This document shows, in pieces, positions 62,295-64,000 of a stretch of 64,000 nt of DNA. Position 1 is the stretch's first letter. Each line of letters starts with the position of its first letter. Below the pieces are notes generated by a model. The model did not search any database and was not told the DNA's origin. It saw nothing but the letters and a program-made list of their open reading frames with translations. The stretch spans positions 248,001 through 312,000 of the forward strand of contig JAKLGK010000002.1 in the NCBI GenBank assembly GCA_022710725.1. Reading direction: 5' to 3'. The position numbers and the translations under genes were made by a program. This stretch comes from Verrucomicrobiota bacterium. Its GTDB lineage: Bacteria; Verrucomicrobiota; Kiritimatiellia; CAIQIC01; JAGNIJ01.

Positions 62295-62678
62295 ATGGCT
62301 TCAACAAAAAACCGGATATCATGCATTACGGTGCGTGGATTCAAGTCTGTCTGCACTGAGCAGCATTTGGACATTCGGCCATTAACCATTCTTGCAGGAG
62401 CTAATAGTTCGGGGAAGTCAAGCTTCATGCAACCACTTCTTCTACTGAAGCAAACATTAGAAGCACCGGGTGATCCAGGCGCATTGCTCTTGGATGGACC
62501 AAATGTCCGCTTCACAATGGCAGAACAACTTCTTAGTCGAATTGCCGGGAAAGAATGTCAACATGATTTCGCTATAAAAATCACTCTCAAGGACGGCCAG
62601 TCGTTGGAGGCTGTTTTCCGTAGAGAGGCTGGCCGGGGCTTTGAGGTGACGTGCCCCCATTGGCGGTACCGCATTCTA
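62295..62678 (+). pseudogene. AAA ATPase (DUF3696-like), 5' fragment
   Basis: N-terminal ~120 residues of an OLD/RecF-like AAA ATPase: CITVRGFKSVCTEQHLDIRPL, Walker A GANSSGKSSFMQPLLLLKQTLE, then LLLDGPNVRFTMAEQLL. This matches ATPases with a DUF3696 C-terminus. AGGAGGG precedes the ATG. The frame runs into the IS3-family element at about 62679 and ends in its border; the Walker B part reappears beyond the element. Base composition is lower in GC than the chromosome around it, pointing to an acquired gene, possibly a defence-type ATPase (inference). Confidence 0.75.
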
Positions 62679-63542
62679 TGTTAGTTTGCCCCCTTGTTCA
62701 ATGCCAACCGGAAGGCGGAGGGGCGTAGCCCCGGAGCCTTCCGGTTGGACCGCCGCCGGGGCTGGCGGACGGTATTTCAGACTACTGTGTGGTCGAATCG
62801 CGTTGTACTCCTTTCTCCAGCGTTCTATCAGCACCTTGGCCTCCTGCAGCGTGTCGAAGATCTCCGCATTCAGGAACTCCATCCGAAGCCTGCCGTTGAA
62901 GCTTTCGATGTAGCCGTTTTCCCATGGACTCCCTGGTTCGATATACAGCGTGCCGACCCCCAGCCGTTTCAGCCAGCCCCTCACGGCCTCTGCCGTGAAC
63001 TCACTCCCATTATCGCTGCGCAAATGCCCCGGAACTCCCCGGCGCACGAACAGATCCGTCAACTGCACCAACACGTCCTCGGCCTTCAGCTGGCGCTCCA
63101 CGTTAATCGCCAGACACTCCCGCGTGTACTCATCCAACACCGTCAGCATCCGCAACGGCCTCCCCTCGCTCGTTCGCGCCTGTACGAAGTCATAGCTCCA
63201 CACGTGGTTCCGGTTCTCTGGCCGCAACCGGACACAGGACCCGTCGTTCAGCCACAGCCTCCGTCTCGGCCTCTGCCTGCGCGGGACTTTGAGCCCTTCC
63301 TGCCTCCAAAGCCGCTCCACCCGCTTGTGGTTCACCCGCCATCCCTCGTTCCGCAGCATCCCCGTCACGAGGCGGTACCCATACCGCCCGTACTGCTGGG
63401 CCAACTCGATCATTCGCCGCACCAACGGAGCCTCATCATCGGGTATCACCCACACCCGCCGCTGGGTCGTTCGCGGTTGCCCCAGCACCCGACATGCCCG
63501 CCGTTCCGACAGCGTCGGGAACGCCTCTTGCACATGGATCAT
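62676..63542 (-). CDS. IS3-family transposase OrfB
   Basis: 288 residues from ATG 63542, with the IS3 catalytic core: [16 protein letters not shown] (first Asp), [15 protein letters not shown] (second Asp) and [16 protein letters not shown] (Glu). An N-terminal HTH_21-like part ([18 protein letters not shown]) precedes it. The frame continues upstream of the ATG ([10 protein letters not shown]), so a -1 frameshift from orfA near CCAAACTTG probably makes the OrfAB transposase. The stop lies just at or beyond the element's tip. Confidence 0.93.
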   Translation of the reverse strand: MIHVQEAFPTLSERRACRVLGQPRTTQRRVWVIPDDEAPLVRRMIELAQQYGRYGYRLVTGMLRNEGWRVNHKRVERLWRQEGLKVPRRQRPRRRLWLNDGSCVRLRPENRNHVWSYDFVQARTSEGRPLRMLTVLDEYTRECLAINVERQLKAEDVLVQLTDLFVRRGVPGHLRSDNGSEFTAEAVRGWLKRLGVGTLYIEPGSPWENGYIESFNGRLRMEFLNAEIFDTLQEAKVLIERWRKEYNAIRPHSSLKYRPPAPAAVQPEGSGATPLRLPVGIEQGGKLT

Positions 63543-63912
63543 TGCCCGGCGCCGCTTCGCCGGGCTTACAAGTTTGGGCGGGCGGCCTCCCGCAGGATCG
63601 CCTTGTCCAACTCCGCGTCAGCCAACAGCCTCTTCAGCCGGCTGTTCTCCTGTTCGAGTTCCTTGAACCGTTTGGCCTGGTCCACCCGCAGCCCGCCATA
63701 CTCTTTCCGCCACCGGTAGTATGTAACTTCCGTGATCCCCAGTTGCCGGCATACGTCCGGGACGCTCTTGCCGCGGCCTAGTTCTACGTCTGCTTCCCGC
63801 AACTTCAGGATGATCTCCTCCGCCTTGTATCGCTTCGCTCCCATGTCCTGGGCTCCTTGCTTTGCCTGCCGGATATACTATCCGGCTGGTATCGCTTCAG
63901 GGGGCCAGGTCA
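62679..63912 (-). mobile_element. IS3-family insertion sequence
   Basis: About 1.23 kb, TG...CA ends with imperfect terminal inverted repeats around GCCCCCT (TTGCCCCCTTGTTCAATGCCA at 62686-62706 against the complement of 63887-63907). Carries orfA and orfB in two minus-strand frames, as in IS3-type elements. Ends are placed to within a few bases. No matching target duplication is visible at the borders, consistent with a deletion of flanking host DNA. Confidence 0.8.
63566..63844 (-). CDS. IS3-family OrfA (HTH protein)
   Basis: 92 residues: helix-turn-helix [26 protein letters not shown] followed by a leucine-zipper-like [28 protein letters not shown]. It binds the element ends and supplies the N-terminus of the frameshifted OrfAB. 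Confidence 0.93.
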   Translation of the reverse strand: MGAKRYKAEEIILKLREADVELGRGKSVPDVCRQLGITEVTYYRWRKEYGGLRVDQAKRFKELEQENSRLKRLLADAELDKAILREAARPNL

Positions 63913-64000
63913 CCCGGGCAGCTTGTCTACCTTGAACAACCTGAAATTCACCTCCATCCGCTTGCCCAACGCAGGTTAGCTACCGTCTTGCGTGCTGCTG
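63913..64000 (+). pseudogene. AAA ATPase, 3' fragment (continues beyond window)
   Basis: In frame from about 63916 the sequence reads GQLVYLEQPEIHLHPLAQRRL, the Walker B and signature histidine segment of the same ATPase family as the fragment at 62295. Between the two fragments the family normally has 100 to 250 residues, absent here, so the insertion came with a deletion. The frame is open to the window end. Confidence 0.7.

Noticed and set aside
62652..62668. Second GCCCCC sequence left of the IS element as the true tip
   Set aside because: The opposite end aligns better with the tip at 62679 (TG start, GCCCCCT and the following AAT/CCA matches); 62652 would leave an unmatched segment.

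Overview
The window is GC-rich, densely packed chromosomal DNA from a Gram-negative bacterium (FadL-type porin, lipoproteins, ExbB/ExbD, alginate-type O-acetylation genes). The gene families and layout (a TonB-like/prenyltransferase-barrel fusion beside ExbB/ExbD, many SGNH hydrolases, DUF4910 aminopeptidase-like protein, large secreted TPR proteins) fit the PVC superphylum, most likely a Kiritimatiellota- or Verrucomicrobiota-like lineage. This placement is inference; no rRNA gene is present. I saw no tRNA, rRNA or CRISPR array.

Layout. 1-9.3 kb: housekeeping block rsmE, rsmD, coaD, yceD, rpmF, plsX, fabH, fabD, fabG, acpP, fabF, with two small DUF2279-like proteins between. 9.4-17.1 kb: an accessory stretch with a signal-peptide-bearing nucleosidase-like protein, a small Tat-signal ORF with its own terminator, and a tightly coupled four-gene cassette (TPR protein, cysteine-rich secreted protein, HEAT-repeat protein, zinc-phospholipase-C-like protein). 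17.2-39.4 kb: an envelope polysaccharide region, almost all on the minus strand: CDP-glucose to CDP-4-keto-6-deoxyhexose (rfbF, rfbG), C-methyltransferase, epimerases, flippase, acyltransferase, polytopic GT-C-like protein, and an MBOAT/AlgJ-type O-acetylation module with several SGNH esterases. Two plus-strand genes interrupt it, each with a recognisable promoter and palindrome. 39.6-41.4 kb: an FHA protein, a GspJ-like pseudopilin, a small conserved protein and a broken TIGR02757 gene. 41.5-48.5 kb: a Tol/Ton-like operon (two TPR proteins, ExbB, two ExbD, and a TonB-like anchor fused to a prenyltransferase/squalene-oxidase-repeat barrel). 48.6-52.4 kb: mutL, an unknown helical protein, a FadL porin. 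52.5-60.1 kb: a run of coupled genes including a degenerate AMP-binding protein, an alpha/beta hydrolase, a FolM-like reductase, folB and a redox cluster. 60.2-62.2 kb: a DMT exporter and an Ldh-family oxidoreductase. 62.3-64 kb: an AAA ATPase gene destroyed by an IS3-family insertion.

The main discovery is at 55.7-60.1 kb. Two adjacent secreted proteins each contain an in-frame UGA inside the same conserved motif, F-E-[FY]-G-UGA-G-x-S-C, and both reading frames stay coding past the UGA. Exactly 14 nt after each UGA lies a 6-bp hairpin with an AUGG[CA] pentaloop. A third gene upstream ends C-P-T-UGA-K-stop, with the same kind of hairpin 13 nt after its UGA. I read these as selenocysteine codons with bacterial SECIS elements, giving two paralogous selenoproteins (one carrying a polytopic membrane domain that an ordinary gene caller would split off) and a possible third small CxxU protein. 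All are in one operon with a NapH-like membrane ferredoxin, which suggests an undescribed envelope redox system.
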